Source: CAVOKN01 sp963696505 (GTDB lineage: Bacteria; Pseudomonadota; Gammaproteobacteria; Burkholderiales; Rhodocyclaceae). From it: 64,000 nt of DNA. Under the pieces are notes generated by a model, which saw nothing but the letters and a program-made list of their open reading frames with translations, had not been told where the DNA came from and searched no databases. The stretch is taken from assembly GCA_963696505.1 (NCBI GenBank), contig CAVOKN010000018.1, forward strand, positions 62,001 through 126,000, in the 5' to 3' direction. A program made the translations under genes and the position numbers. How positions within the stretch are numbered: position 1 is the stretch's first letter; every line of letters starts with the position of its first letter. Below, piece after piece: positions 30,051-38,517 of this stretch.

Positions 30051-30503
30051 ATGGTGTACCTCGATACCAGCGCCCTGCTCAAGCGCTACGTCCACGAGCC
30101 TGACAGCGACGCTTTCGACGATTACCTGGCCGGGCTGCTGCCTGCGGCAATCAGCCGCCTGACGCTGGTGGAACTGCGCAGCGGGCTGGCCCGCAAGCGG
30201 CGCGAGGGCGCCATCGCCGCGCAGCACGAACAGGCGGCCATGACGGAGATCCGCATCGACATCCAGGACGGTCTGCTGCACGTGCTGCCGGCCGCCGACC
30301 AGCACTTCGTGGATGCCGGCCACCTCATCGACCGGCTCTCCGACCTGCCGCTGCGCACGCTGGATGCGCTGCATCTGGCCACCGCCCAGGCGACCGGCGC
30401 CGATGAGCTTGCCACCGCGGACCAGATCATGGCCCGCGCCGCCGCAGCACTCGGCATGCGCGTCGCCTTTTTTGGAAAACCTCAGACGAAGTCCACATCA
30501 TGA
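30051..30503 (+). CDS. VapC-like PIN-domain toxin
   Basis: A 150-residue PIN ribonuclease. The acidic residues are in MVYLDTSALLKRYV (Asp5), LTLVELRSGL (Glu), TLDALHLATA (Asp) and LATADQIM (Asp). Full family length, so probably active. The gene ends with TCATGA, in which the ATG is the start of lysS, giving a 4-base overlap that couples this toxin to an essential gene. Confidence 0.88.
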   Translation: MVYLDTSALLKRYVHEPDSDAFDDYLAGLLPAAISRLTLVELRSGLARKRREGAIAAQHEQAAMTEIRIDIQDGLLHVLPAADQHFVDAGHLIDRLSDLPLRTLDALHLATAQATGADELATADQIMARAAAALGMRVAFFGKPQTKSTS

Positions 30504-31996
30504 CCGAACCCACCCCCACCCAGGACGAGAACCAGCTCATCGCCGAACGCCGCGCCAAGCTCGCCGAATGGCGCGCCACCGGCCGCGCCTATCCCAACGA
30601 CTTCCTGCGCGAGAACACCGCCGGCAAGCTCGACGAGTTCTACGGCGAGAAGACCCGCGAAGAACTGGAGGCGACGCCGGTGCAGGTGAAGGTTGCCGGA
30701 CGCATGATGCTCAAGCGCGTGATGGGCAAGGCCAGCTTCGCCACCATCCAGGACCTGTCGGGCCGCATCCAGCTCTACGTCAGCAACGACGCCACCGGCG
30801 AAGCCACCCACGCCGACTTCAAGCGCTGGGACAGCGGCGACATCCTCGGCGCCGTCGGTACCCTGTTCAAGACCAAGACCGGCGAGCTGACGGTGCATTG
30901 CACGGAACTGCGCCTGCTCTCCAAGGCGTTGCGCCCGCTGCCGGAGAAGTTTCACGGCCTCACCGACACCGAGCAGAAGTACCGCAGCCGCCACCTCGAC
31001 CTCATCACCAACGAGCAGACGCGCTTCAACTTCGTCGCCCGCAGCCGCATCATCCAGGCGATCCGCGGCTACATGACCGGCCACGGCTTCCTCGAAGTCG
31101 AGACGCCGATGATGCATCCCATCCCGGGCGGTGCCACCGCGAAGCCCTTCGTCACCCACCACAATGCGCTCGACATGCGCCTGTACCTGCGCATCGCCCC
31201 CGAGCTGTACCTGAAGCGGCTGGTGGTGGGCGGCTTCGAGAAGGTGTTCGAGATCAACCGCAACTTCCGCAACGAGGGGCTCAGCCCGCGCCACAACCCC
31301 GAGTTCACCATGATGGAGTTCTACGAGGCCTACACCGACTACCGCCTGCTGATGAACTTCACCGAAGGATTGATCCGCCACGCGGCGCAGGACGCGCTGG
31401 GGCGGCTGGAGTTCGAGTACCAGGGACGCACGCTCGACCTCTCCAAGCCCTTCGCGCGCATGACGGTGGTGGAGGCGATCCGCAAGCACCACCCGGGTTA
31501 CACCTTGGAGCAGCTCAACGACGCAGCCTGGCTGCGCACCAGGCTGCGCGACCTGGGGCTGGACGTGCGCCCGCATTCCGGCCTCGGTGCCCTTCAGCTC
31601 GCCCTGTTCGACGAGACCACCGAGACCGAGCTGTTCGAGCCCACCTTCATCATCGACTACCCTGCGGAAGTGAGCCCCCTGGCGCGCCGCTCCGACAGCA
31701 ATCCGGAGATAACCGAGCGCTTCGAGCTCTACATCGTCGGCCGCGAGATCGCCAACGGCTTCTCCGAACTGAACGATCCGGAGGACCAGGCCGCCCGCTT
31801 CGAGGAGCAGGCCAAGGCCAAGGCGGAGGGCGACGAGGAGGCGATGTACTACGACGCCGACTACGTGCGTGCCCTCGAGTACGGCCTGCCCCCCACCGGC
31901 GGCTGCGGCATAGGGGTCGATCGTCTGGTGATGCTGCTCACCGACAGCGCCAACATCCGCGACGTGATCCTCTTCCCGCAAATGCGGCCTGAGTAG
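30500..31996 (+). CDS. lysS: Lysyl-tRNA synthetase, class II
   Basis: A 498-residue enzyme charging tRNA-Lys. The N-terminal OB-fold anticodon domain (about residues 60-160, VAGRMMLKRVMGKASFATIQ in pieces) is followed by the class II core. Motif 1 is GFLEVETPMMHP, motif 2 contains FEINRNFRNEGLSPRHNPEF and motif 3 is GGCGIGVDRLVML. Only a weak ribosome-binding site precedes the ATG, which overlaps the toxin gene, so translation may depend on coupling. Confidence 0.97.
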   Translation: MTEPTPTQDENQLIAERRAKLAEWRATGRAYPNDFLRENTAGKLDEFYGEKTREELEATPVQVKVAGRMMLKRVMGKASFATIQDLSGRIQLYVSNDATGEATHADFKRWDSGDILGAVGTLFKTKTGELTVHCTELRLLSKALRPLPEKFHGLTDTEQKYRSRHLDLITNEQTRFNFVARSRIIQAIRGYMTGHGFLEVETPMMHPIPGGATAKPFVTHHNALDMRLYLRIAPELYLKRLVVGGFEKVFEINRNFRNEGLSPRHNPEFTMMEFYEAYTDYRLLMNFTEGLIRHAAQDALGRLEFEYQGRTLDLSKPFARMTVVEAIRKHHPGYTLEQLNDAAWLRTRLRDLGLDVRPHSGLGALQLALFDETTETELFEPTFIIDYPAEVSPLARRSDSNPEITERFELYIVGREIANGFSELNDPEDQAARFEEQAKAKAEGDEEAMYYDADYVRALEYGLPPTGGCGIGVDRLVMLLTDSANIRDVILFPQMRPE

Positions 31997-32024
31997 CAGG
32001 ATCTAGGATTAGGGTAGTGCGACC

Positions 32025-33677
32025 GTGATCGTCCATAGGCTGAGAATCCTGCTGCTGCTGGCGGCGCTGATTGCAACCACCACCTGTTCCATTGCGGCGG
32101 AGGACGCAGCGACGGCGCCGGTGGACGACCATCCGGATTCCAGGCTCGTGACCGCGCCGGTCGAAATCGACGGCCGCATCCTGTTCAGCGTGCGCGGCGT
32201 GAGCAGTTTGCCGGCCGGGCAGCGCGCCGCAGCCATCGCTGATCGCATCGAGGCCCTCGCCCGTGATCCGGCAGTGCCGGCGGACTCGCTGCAGGTGGTC
32301 GAGTCGGACGGCTTTTCGTCGATCATGGCGGGGGAGCGGCGCGTGATGGCGGTAGTCGATGCGGACGCGCGCGTCGAGGAGGTGTCGCGCACGACCATCG
32401 CCCACGCCTACCGCGATCGGATCGGAAAGGCGATCGAGGATTACCGGCGGGATCGCAGGTCCGACGTCCTGTCCAGCCATGGCCTCTACAGCGCAGGAGC
32501 CGCGCTGGTGCTGGCGGCGGTGGTAGTGCTGGTGATCTGGATGTCGCGCTGGTTCAATGGGCTGATCGAGCGGCGTTTCCGCAGCCGCGTTCGTAACCTG
32601 GGCATCCAGTCGTTCGAGATCGTGCGTGGCGAACGAATCTGGAGCGGGCTGCGCGCCGCATTGTCCGCGCTGCGCATCCTGGCGATCGTGGTCGCCGGCT
32701 TCGCCTTCCTCGACTTCGTGCTGCGCGGGCTTCCGTGGACGCGCGGATTCGCCAACCAACTGCTCGAGATCGTGATCCGCCCGCTGAAGACCATGGGCGT
32801 AGACTTGATTTCCGAGATCCCGGACCTGGTCTTTCTCGTCGTCCTGGTACTGGTCGTTCGCTTCTTCCTGCGCCTGATACGGCTGTTCTTCGAGGCAGTG
32901 GCGCACGGTTCGGTCACCCTTGCCGGGTTCGAGGCCGACTGGGCCTGGCCCACCTTCAAGATCGCGCGCTTCGCGGTCGTGGCCTTCGCTCTGGTCGTGG
33001 CCTACCCCTACATTCCAGGCTCGGGGTCGGAAGCCTTCAAGGGTGTTTCGCTGTTCCTCGGTCTGGTGGTGTCCCTGGGCTCCTCGTCAGCCATCTCCAA
33101 CGTCATCGCCGGCCTGATGCTTACCTACCGGCGCGCCTTCAAGGTCGGCGACCGGGTTAAGATCGGCGACACCACCGGCGACGTCACCGAGATGCGGCTG
33201 CAGGTGACCCATCTGCGCACCTTCAAGAACGAGGAGGTAACCATCCCGAACTCGGTGATTCTCAGCGGCCAGGTGGTGAATTACAGTTCGCTGGCCGCGC
33301 AGCAGGGGCTGATCCTGCACACCACCGTGGGCATCGGGTACGAGACGCCGTGGCGGCAGGTGGAGGCCATGCTGCTCATGGCCGCCGAGCGCACCCCAGG
33401 GCTGCTGCGGGGACCGGCGCCCTTCGTGATGCACAAGGCGCTGGGGGATTTCTGCGTCACCTACGAGATCAATGCCTACTGCAACGACGCGAAGGTCATG
33501 AACCGGCTCTACACCGAACTGCACCGCAACATCCTCGACCTTTTCAACGAGTACGGCGTCCAGATCATGACGCCCGCCTACGAGGGCGACCCGGAGATCC
33601 CGAAGGTGGTGCCGAAAGAGCATTGGTATGCGGCGCCGGCGGTGTCCGATCGAGCGGAAGGTGCGGCGAAGGGGTGA
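32025..33677 (+). CDS. MscS-family mechanosensitive channel
   Basis: A 550-residue inner-membrane channel with a GTG start. A signal-like N-terminus (LRILLLLAALIATTTCSIA) and a periplasmic segment (to about 150) come first, then about five membrane helices. The MscS pore-lining region is FLGLVVSLGSSSAISNVIAG. The beta-domain RAFKVGDRVKIGDTTGDV and NEEVTIPNSVILSGQVVNYS precede the C-terminal vestibule. It releases solutes on osmotic downshock. It lies 28 bases after lysS, and cotranscription is possible. Confidence 0.9.
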   Translation: MIVHRLRILLLLAALIATTTCSIAAEDAATAPVDDHPDSRLVTAPVEIDGRILFSVRGVSSLPAGQRAAAIADRIEALARDPAVPADSLQVVESDGFSSIMAGERRVMAVVDADARVEEVSRTTIAHAYRDRIGKAIEDYRRDRRSDVLSSHGLYSAGAALVLAAVVVLVIWMSRWFNGLIERRFRSRVRNLGIQSFEIVRGERIWSGLRAALSALRILAIVVAGFAFLDFVLRGLPWTRGFANQLLEIVIRPLKTMGVDLISEIPDLVFLVVLVLVVRFFLRLIRLFFEAVAHGSVTLAGFEADWAWPTFKIARFAVVAFALVVAYPYIPGSGSEAFKGVSLFLGLVVSLGSSSAISNVIAGLMLTYRRAFKVGDRVKIGDTTGDVTEMRLQVTHLRTFKNEEVTIPNSVILSGQVVNYSSLAAQQGLILHTTVGIGYETPWRQVEAMLLMAAERTPGLLRGPAPFVMHKALGDFCVTYEINAYCNDAKVMNRLYTELHRNILDLFNEYGVQIMTPAYEGDPEIPKVVPKEHWYAAPAVSDRAEGAAKG

Positions 33678-33791
33678 GGTGCGCCTGTGCGCACGAGAGG
33701 CGCCGCACCGGCATCGTGGCAGTGGCGCGCTTGCGCACGGCGGCATCTCTGCCAGAGTGCAGGGGCATGTCAAAGGTATGGGGAGGAGTCG

Positions 33792-34115
33792 ATGAAGACT
33801 GGCCGTAGTCGCTGCACCCGAGCCGCGCTTTGCGGCGTGCTCATCTGCCTCTTCGCGTCGCACGCCGCCGCGCAGATGGGTGATCCCAATGACGACCCGG
33901 TCCTCTCGCCCGGTGCGGTCGCTGAGGATCCCGCGCTCGCCCCGGAACAGATCGATCAAGGGGCGGCGCAATCCCCCGATGCCGTCGCGCCCGACCCGGC
34001 GCTGGAGCCGGAACAGATGGATGAGCCGGCCGTTCTGTCGCCCGATTCCGTCACGGAGGATCCCGCGCTCGCACCGGAGCAAATCACCGCCCCGCCGGCG
34101 CTATCGCCGAATTAG
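33792..34115 (+). CDS. Small secreted protein with 22-23-residue repeats
   Basis: A 107-residue protein. A signal peptide (about residues 1-28, cut after HAAAQ) precedes three copies of a repeat of the form LSPxxVxxDPALxPEQ, spaced 22-23 residues, and a fourth start (LSPN) at the end. It is acidic and proline-rich, with no cysteines in the mature part. I do not recognise the family. GGGAGGAG lies upstream of the ATG. It may bind something on the cell surface, but that is only a guess from the repeat architecture. Confidence 0.65.
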   Translation: MKTGRSRCTRAALCGVLICLFASHAAAQMGDPNDDPVLSPGAVAEDPALAPEQIDQGAAQSPDAVAPDPALEPEQMDEPAVLSPDSVTEDPALAPEQITAPPALSPN

Positions 34116-34178
34116 CGTAGTCTCTTACGGGTGAAATCGTGGCAATTCTGGCGAAGAATTCCCCGGACGGCGGGGGTA

Positions 34179-34249
34179 GGGGATTTACAAGGGGGCCTGC
34201 CCCCTTGTTCCTTGCCGGGGGATATACACGGGGGTTCTCCCCTTGTTCC
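34179..34249. repeat. Two tandem hairpin units, period 39 bp
   Basis: Unit A (34179-34211) contains a perfect 9-bp stem ACAAGGGGG with loop CCTG (34187-34208). Unit B (34218-34249) is a diverged copy with GGGG/CCCC pairing. Both begin GGGGATWTAC and end CCCCTTGTTCC. They lie between the repeat-protein gene and the insertion sequence. Possible roles include transcription termination or a mobile-element remnant. Confidence 0.6.
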
Positions 34250-34328
34250 GACATGGCAGGTTTTCCGGCCGGAGGTCGCGGGCGAACCTGTTTGGTTCCG
34301 GCGCGGCCGGCTTAGGCGTTAAGCCAAT

Positions 34329-35616
34329 ATAACTTGAACAATAAGAGTTATTCGCTATGATGAAGCCATGGGTGACCTGGCGATGATCGAGGCGAAATTC
34401 CAAGCGCTGTCCGGGCGGCTGGACGAAGCAACCTTGCGCATGTGGGCGGCGACGGAGGCGCGTAGTCTCGGACGTGGGGGTGTCAGTGCCGTAGCCAAGG
34501 CGATCGGCATGTCGCGGACGACGATTCACACGGGCCTTGCCGAACTGAAGGCGGCGGCTTCGGCTCCTGCGGGGAAGAGCGAGGCACGGCCACGCGTTCG
34601 CGCGACGGGCGGTGGACGAAAGAAGCTGACGGCCAAGGATGCCAATCTGTTGCAAGATCTGGACGCACTCGTCGAGCCGACATCGCGCGGCGACCCGATG
34701 TCGCCGCTGCGTTGGACCTGCAAGAGCACCTACCGTTTGGCTGAAGAACTGCAACGACTGGGGCACGAAGTCAGCCAGCGCACAGTCTGCGATCTTCTGA
34801 CCCAGATGGAATACAGCCTTCAGTCCACCCGGAAGACGCGGGAGGGCGGGCGGCATGAAGATCGGGATGCGCAGTTTGCCCACATTGCCAGGACCGTAGC
34901 TGAATACCAGGCCGCCGGCGACCCGGTCATTTCCGTCGACACCAAGAAGAAGGAATTGATCGGTGATTTCAAGAATGCCGGCAAGGAGTGGCAACCCAAG
35001 GGCTCGTCCGAGGAAGTCAGGGTCCATGACTTCCTCGATCCTGAATTGGGCAAGGTCGCTCCCTATGGCGTTTATGATCTGACCGCCAATGCCGGCTGGG
35101 TCAACGTCGGCATTGATCACGACACCGCCGAGTTCGCGGTGGAGAGCATTCGGCGCTGGTGGCGCGAAATGGGCGAGGCGAGCTATCCGTGTGCCCGTCG
35201 GCTGTTGATCACCGCTGACTGTGGTGGCAGCAATGGTCACCGGGTCCGACTGTGGCGAAGGGAATTGCAGAAATTCGCCGACCAACTGGAACTGCCGGTC
35301 CAGGTTTGTCATTTCCCGCCCGGCACCAGCAAGTGGAACAAGATCGAGCACCGCATGTTCTGCCACATCACCGCCAATTGGCGAGGGCGACCGTTGATCA
35401 GCCGGCAAGTCGTGGTGAATCTGATCGGCAGCACAACCACCCGCGAGGGCTTGCGCATCAAGGCAGGCATTGACGAAAACACCTACGCAAAGGGCATCAA
35501 GGTAACGGACGAGGAACTCGCCACTCTCGCGATAGAACGCGACGAGTTTCATGGCGAATGGAACTACCGATTGTCGCCTCGAAATCCGCATGTCCGGCTA
35601 TAGTTGTTCAAGTTAT
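34329..35616 (+). mobile_element. ISAzo13-family insertion sequence
   Basis: Inverted repeats ATAACTTGAACAA (34329-34341) and TTGTTCAAGTTAT (35604-35616) bracket one transposase gene, giving an element of about 1.29 kb. I could not see a target-site duplication, so the exact ends or later decay are uncertain. It lies between the hairpin repeat and mnmC. Confidence 0.85.
34368..35603 (+). CDS. ISAzo13-family transposase
   Basis: A 411-residue DDE transposase. An N-terminal helix-turn-helix (AVAKAIGMSRTTIHTGLAEL, about residues 45-65) is followed by the catalytic core with VISVDTKKKELIG (first Asp), LLITADCGGSNGHR (second Asp) and PPGTSKWNKIEHRMF (Glu). It appears intact. The promoter probably lies in the AT-rich left end. 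Confidence 0.92.
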   Translation: MGDLAMIEAKFQALSGRLDEATLRMWAATEARSLGRGGVSAVAKAIGMSRTTIHTGLAELKAAASAPAGKSEARPRVRATGGGRKKLTAKDANLLQDLDALVEPTSRGDPMSPLRWTCKSTYRLAEELQRLGHEVSQRTVCDLLTQMEYSLQSTRKTREGGRHEDRDAQFAHIARTVAEYQAAGDPVISVDTKKKELIGDFKNAGKEWQPKGSSEEVRVHDFLDPELGKVAPYGVYDLTANAGWVNVGIDHDTAEFAVESIRRWWREMGEASYPCARRLLITADCGGSNGHRVRLWRRELQKFADQLELPVQVCHFPPGTSKWNKIEHRMFCHITANWRGRPLISRQVVVNLIGSTTTREGLRIKAGIDENTYAKGIKVTDEELATLAIERDEFHGEWNYRLSPRNPHVRL

Positions 35617-35703
35617 TATTTCTCGACTCCTTAGGATCTAGGATTGAGCTGAATTCATGGCGCGGTGAAGCCGCGCGAAGAACTCCCTGAATCCTGAATC
35701 CTG

Positions 35704-37629
35704 ATGTTATCCCCCGCCCGCCTCGTCTACGACACCGCGGGCACGCCGTACTCCGAGCAGTTCGGCGACGTGTACCACTCCGCCGACGGCGGGCTGGAGC
35801 AGGCGCGGCATGTGTTTCTCGGCGGCAACGACCTGCCGGCGCGCTGGCGCGGGCGCGACGCTTTTGTCATCGTCGAGACCGGCTTCGGGCTGGGACTCAA
35901 CTTCCTCGCCACCTGGGCGGAGTGGCTGGCCGACCCGCAACGCCCGGCGCGCTTGCACTTCGTTTCGATCGAGAAGCATCCCTTCACCGGCAGCGATCTC
36001 GCACGCTTGCACCAAGGCTGGCCGGCCTTGCAGCCGCTGTCGCGGCAGCTTGTCGCGGCCTGGCCGCCGCTCACCGCCGGATTCCACAGACTGACTTTCG
36101 GCGGCGTCGCGCTGACCCTGCTGCTGGGGGACATCGCCGAGCTGCTGCCCGAGCTGCACGCCGCTGCCGACGCCTTCTACCTCGACGGCTTCACGCCGGA
36201 CAAGAACGCAGACATGTGGTCGCCGTCCGTGCTGCGGCAACTGGCACGGCTGGCCCGCCCCGGGGCGACGCTGGCGACCTGGAGCGTGGCCGGCAACGTG
36301 CGCCAGGGCCTTGCCGATGCCGGTTTTCTGGTGACGCGGCGGCCGGGCTTCGGACACAAGCGCGAGATGCTCGCCGCATCGCTGCCCGCTTCGCAGACCT
36401 GCCGCACCCCTCTCGCCGCGGAAACGCCCGTGCGCCACGCCATCATCATCGGCGCCGGCATGGCAGGCAGCTCGGCGGCCGAGCGTCTCGCCGCCCGCGG
36501 CTGGCAGGTGGATGTGATCGAACGCAATCCCGCTCCGGCCATGGAAGCCTCGGGCAACCATGCCGGCGTGCTGCTGCCGCTGCTGGCGCGGGACGACAAC
36601 ATCGCCTCGCGCCTGTCCCGCGCCTGCTACCTCTACGCACTGCGCCACCTGGAATCGCTCGAAGCCGCCGGCGCCGGGCTGCGCTGGGATGCCTGCGGCG
36701 TGCTGCAACTGGCGCGCGACACCGCCCACGAAGGGCTGCAACGCACAACGGTCGAGGAACTGGGTTTGCCGGCGGATTTCGTGCGCTTCGTTTCGGCCGA
36801 CGAAGGCGCCCAATACATCGGCATGGAGGCGCCGGCGGCAGGCTGCTGGTTCCCGAAGGGCGGCTGGGTCAATCCTCCCAGCCTGTGCGCGACGCAACTC
36901 GCCCGCCATGGCGAGCGCGTACGCACGCATTGCTCGTCGCCAGTCGCGGCGCTGCGCCGCGAGGACGGGCAGTGGCTCGCCCTCGATGCCGGCGGCAAAG
37001 TCATTGCTCGGGCACCGGTGGCGATCCTCGCCAACGCCCGCGACGCCCTCGCCCTGCCCGAGGCCGCCGGCCTGCCGCTGCGCCGCGTGCGCGGCCAGGT
37101 GTCCCACATTCCCGCCGCGCGGCTTGCCGGCCTGCGCTGCGCGGTCTGCCGCGAAGGCTATGTGACCCCTGATAACGATGGCATCTGCGCGCTGGGGGCG
37201 AGCTTCGACTTCGACGACGACGATCCGCTGCCCCGCCTCGACGGCCACGTCGACAATCTCAGCCGGCTGGAACGTCTGCTGCCTGGCGCCGCAAAGGACA
37301 TCGAGCCCGCCACCCTCGCCGGCCGGGTGGGCTTTCGCACCGCGTCGCCCGACCGCCTGCCGCTGATCGGCGCCCTGCCCTGCGGCTTGCCTCCGGTGAC
37401 CTGGCGCGCGCCGAAGCTGGGCGAGATGCCGCGCCACCCCGGCCTCTACGGCCTGCTCGGCTATGGCGCCCGCGGTCTGGTCTGGGCACCGCTGGCCGCG
37501 GAGCTTCTCGCATGCCGTTTGGAAGACGAACCGCTGCCGCTACCGCGCGATCTCGTTGACGCCGTGGATCCGGCGCGATTCCTGTTGCGTGCCCACCTGC
37601 GTCGGGCAGGAGCGACATCCCGCGACTAA
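35704..37629 (+). CDS. mnmC: Bifunctional tRNA modification enzyme MnmC
   Basis: A 641-residue fusion that completes 5-methylaminomethyl-2-thiouridine at the wobble position of tRNAs. The N-terminal methyltransferase half (about residues 1-235) has FVIVETGFGLGLNFLATW and DAFYLDGFTPDKNADMWS. The C-terminal FAD oxidoreductase half begins at about 247 with AIIIGAGMAGSSAAERLA. It includes GNHAGVLLPLLARDDN and the C-terminal GLLGYGARGLVWAPLAAELL. Length and fusion order are standard. It follows the IS by about 90 bases. Confidence 0.95.
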   Translation: MLSPARLVYDTAGTPYSEQFGDVYHSADGGLEQARHVFLGGNDLPARWRGRDAFVIVETGFGLGLNFLATWAEWLADPQRPARLHFVSIEKHPFTGSDLARLHQGWPALQPLSRQLVAAWPPLTAGFHRLTFGGVALTLLLGDIAELLPELHAAADAFYLDGFTPDKNADMWSPSVLRQLARLARPGATLATWSVAGNVRQGLADAGFLVTRRPGFGHKREMLAASLPASQTCRTPLAAETPVRHAIIIGAGMAGSSAAERLAARGWQVDVIERNPAPAMEASGNHAGVLLPLLARDDNIASRLSRACYLYALRHLESLEAAGAGLRWDACGVLQLARDTAHEGLQRTTVEELGLPADFVRFVSADEGAQYIGMEAPAAGCWFPKGGWVNPPSLCATQLARHGERVRTHCSSPVAALRREDGQWLALDAGGKVIARAPVAILANARDALALPEAAGLPLRRVRGQVSHIPAARLAGLRCAVCREGYVTPDNDGICALGASFDFDDDDPLPRLDGHVDNLSRLERLLPGAAKDIEPATLAGRVGFRTASPDRLPLIGALPCGLPPVTWRAPKLGEMPRHPGLYGLLGYGARGLVWAPLAAELLACRLEDEPLPLPRDLVDAVDPARFLLRAHLRRAGATSRD

Positions 37630-37712
37630 TGTGTAACAACGTTTTGAACATTCGATCAATGGCTTAGCCGGTGCGGTAGGATGCGTCCGCAATATCGAAC
37701 CAGGAGAAAAGC

Positions 37713-38468
37713 ATGGAATCCACACAGAGCAGACTGCATCCGATCGTTTGGGTGGCGGCGGTGTCCGTCATCATTTTCAGCGGCGTGGGCATCGCGGCAA
37801 TCACCGGCGTCCTGCCGGTCGCCGGCAGCAAGCCCGGCGAGCCACCGGCTGCCACGGCACCGGCCGCCGCTACGCCCGCCGAGGCCCTGAATGCCTTGCC
37901 GGCCGCACCCGCTCCGACCGACAAGTCGGCGGCCCCCGCCGCGAAAGTCAGCGCCCAGCCGGCGCCTCTACCCGCTACCCCGAAGCTGCCTCAGGCCGCC
38001 GCACCAAAGCCTGCGCCGAAGTCGGCGAGCCCGGCGAAGCCCAGGCCGGTGCAGGTCGCGCAGAACGAAGTGCCGGTGGTGGAACGTGATCCGGCTCGCG
38101 CCTACGAGCCGCCGCCGCCTCCGGTCTCGAGTACCTGCCGCGATTGCGGCGAGATCGCGACGGTGCGCGAGATCAAGTCCCAGGGCGAAGGCACCGGGCT
38201 GGGCGCAGTGGCCGGCGGGGTGCTCGGCGGCGTGCTGGGCCACCAGGTGGGCGGCGGCCGCGGCAAGGACGTCGCCACCGTGCTCGGCGCAGTGGGCGGC
38301 GCCGTCGCCGGCCACCAGGTCGAGAAGACCGTGCGCACCGGATCGAAGTACGAAGTGGTGGTGCGCTACGGCGACGGCTCCAGCCAGGTGTTCCAGCAGG
38401 ATCAGGCGCCGGCGTGGCGCAGCGGCGACCGCGTCAAGGTGGTCAATGGCGTGATCGTCGCCGACTGA
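37713..38468 (+). CDS. Glycine-zipper (SlyB/Rickettsia 17 kDa-like) membrane protein
   Basis: A 251-residue protein. A single N-terminal hydrophobic segment (about residues 12-34) anchors a long Ala/Pro-rich periplasmic linker (40-140). A two-helix glycine zipper follows (about 161-205, GLGAVAGGVLGGVLGHQVGG and VLGAVGGAVAGHQVEK), then a small C-terminal beta domain (YEVVVRYGDGSSQVF). Such proteins stabilise the envelope. AGGAGAAAAGC precedes the ATG, and a sigma-70-like region sits in 37630-37690. Confidence 0.82.
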   Translation: MESTQSRLHPIVWVAAVSVIIFSGVGIAAITGVLPVAGSKPGEPPAATAPAAATPAEALNALPAAPAPTDKSAAPAAKVSAQPAPLPATPKLPQAAAPKPAPKSASPAKPRPVQVAQNEVPVVERDPARAYEPPPPPVSSTCRDCGEIATVREIKSQGEGTGLGAVAGGVLGGVLGHQVGGGRGKDVATVLGAVGGAVAGHQVEKTVRTGSKYEVVVRYGDGSSQVFQQDQAPAWRSGDRVKVVNGVIVAD

Positions 38469-38489
38469 AGCTTCGAGCCTTGGTATCGG

Positions 38490-38517
38490 GCGCCCCCTCG
38501 CGGGGCGCTTTCCGTTT
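38490..38517. terminator. Rho-independent terminator between convergent genes
   Basis: Stem GCGCCCC/GGGGCGC with loop CTCGC (38490-38508) is followed by TTTCCGTTT. It lies directly after the glycine-zipper gene and at the end of the convergent gltX, so it may serve the former chiefly. Confidence 0.7.

Noticed and set aside
34131..34322. Small plus-strand open frame over the hairpin repeats
   Set aside because: Its two-fold peptide repeat merely mirrors the DNA hairpin units, and no ribosome-binding site or family supports it.
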